Source: MnTg04 sp964568075 (GTDB lineage Bacteria > Pseudomonadota > Gammaproteobacteria > Steroidobacterales > MnTg04). Taken from it: a DNA stretch of 64,000 bases. The first letter of the stretch is position 1, and each line of letters begins with the position of its first letter. The notes beneath the pieces are model-generated. The model worked only from the letters and a program-made list of their open reading frames with translations. It ran no database searches and had not been told where the DNA came from. The position numbers and the translations under genes are program-made. The stretch spans positions 13,367 through 77,366 of the forward strand of contig CAZMOM010000015.1 of NCBI GenBank assembly GCA_964568075.1. Direction: 5' to 3'. Below, one piece after another: positions 63,830-64,000 of the stretch.

Positions 63830-64000
63830 GTGACCTTGTTGTTCCTCTTGCGGACCTGCAGCGAGCTTACGAAGCACTCAGACCCGAAATCGACGATCGC
63901 ATTCGGGAAGTTACCAGCAGTGGCAACTATATTCTGGGTGAGAATATCGCCGCGTTTGAACAAGCGGCGGCCGAATATCTGGGTGTGAAACACACGATTG
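63826..64000 (+). CDS. DegT/DnrJ/EryC1 sugar aminotransferase, 5' part
   Basis: The first 58 codons of a PLP-dependent sugar aminotransferase, running off the window edge. MSDLVVPLADLQRAYEALRP and SSGNYILGENIAAFEQAAAE followed by YLGVKHTI are the standard N-terminal blocks of the family. It overlaps the GnnA-like gene by 4 bp. In that context it is probably the GnnB-type transaminase that converts the 3-keto sugar to the 3-amino sugar, but the catalytic lysine lies outside the window. Confidence 0.85.
   Translation, partial: MSDLVVPLADLQRAYEALRPEIDDRIREVTSSGNYILGENIAAFEQAAAEYLGVKHTI

Noticed and set aside
1..64000. CRISPR array
   Set aside because: No evenly spaced identical repeats with unique spacers were seen; the TGTACC boxes are too short and irregular.

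Overview
The window looks like a chromosomal segment of a free-living Gammaproteobacterium. The evidence is gene content: a complete paa-type phenylacetyl-CoA pathway, two TonB-dependent receptors, LpxH-type lipid A enzymology and gammaproteobacterial-style protein sequences. An uncultured marine or sediment lineage such as Woeseiales is my guess and cannot be proved from the sequence. No rRNA, intact tRNA or CRISPR array is visible. The first and last genes are cut by the window edges.

Layout. 1-335: partial MAPEG membrane protein. 427-3815: fused E1 alpha/beta plus E2 of a 2-oxoacid dehydrogenase. 3820-14640: phenylacetyl-CoA catabolism (paaZ divergent from paaG, paaI, paaABCDE, a bifunctional hydratase/3-hydroxyacyl-CoA dehydrogenase, paaJ). 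No paaK ligase or free paaF is present. 14645-25724: a hairpin repeat, an enoyl-CoA hydratase family gene, NADP-type glutamate dehydrogenase, a DUF3300 protein, a secreted Cys-rich protein, a translationally coupled NHL-repeat/CxxCH cytochrome-like pair, an acyltransferase/MFS pair and a TerB-like protein. 25725-42213: outer-membrane and accessory functions, with a TonB receptor behind a promoter and two matching operators, a DUF4826-like protein, a methyltransferase, a tandem pair of TPR-sulfotransferases, a class V aminotransferase, a GST, a second TonB receptor and an M14 peptidase.

42427-58331 (minus strand): a large ferredoxin-dependent redox locus. One operon is NfnA-like, NfnB/GltD-like, 2-oxoacid:ferredoxin oxidoreductase alpha-gamma, beta, and a 751-residue protein ending in a ferredoxin domain. 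The other is a GltD-like ferredoxin oxidoreductase plus pyruvate:ferredoxin oxidoreductase. A 2.9 kb segment (YceI and Sel1/prolyl-hydroxylase genes) separates them. The NfnA-like protein begins with what looks like a tyrosine-integrase N-terminal domain, and TGTACC repeats lie just upstream, so a mobile element probably once recombined here. 58430-62093 holds dispersed repeats and tRNA-Phe-like fragments around a lipoprotein gene, a Tat-exported class V aminotransferase and a HemG-like flavodoxin. 62094-64000 holds lpxH, a Gfo/Idh oxidoreductase and a DegT aminotransferase, which together suggest synthesis of a 2,3-diamino sugar for lipid A.

How the parts work together. The left third can convert phenylacetyl-CoA to acetyl-CoA and succinyl-CoA with an oxygen-dependent epoxidase. 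The E1/E2 pair could supply acyl-CoA from a 2-oxoacid. The right third carries oxygen-sensitive enzyme families that exchange electrons among 2-oxoacids, ferredoxin and NAD(P)H. Having both suggests a facultative lifestyle across oxic/anoxic boundaries (inference).
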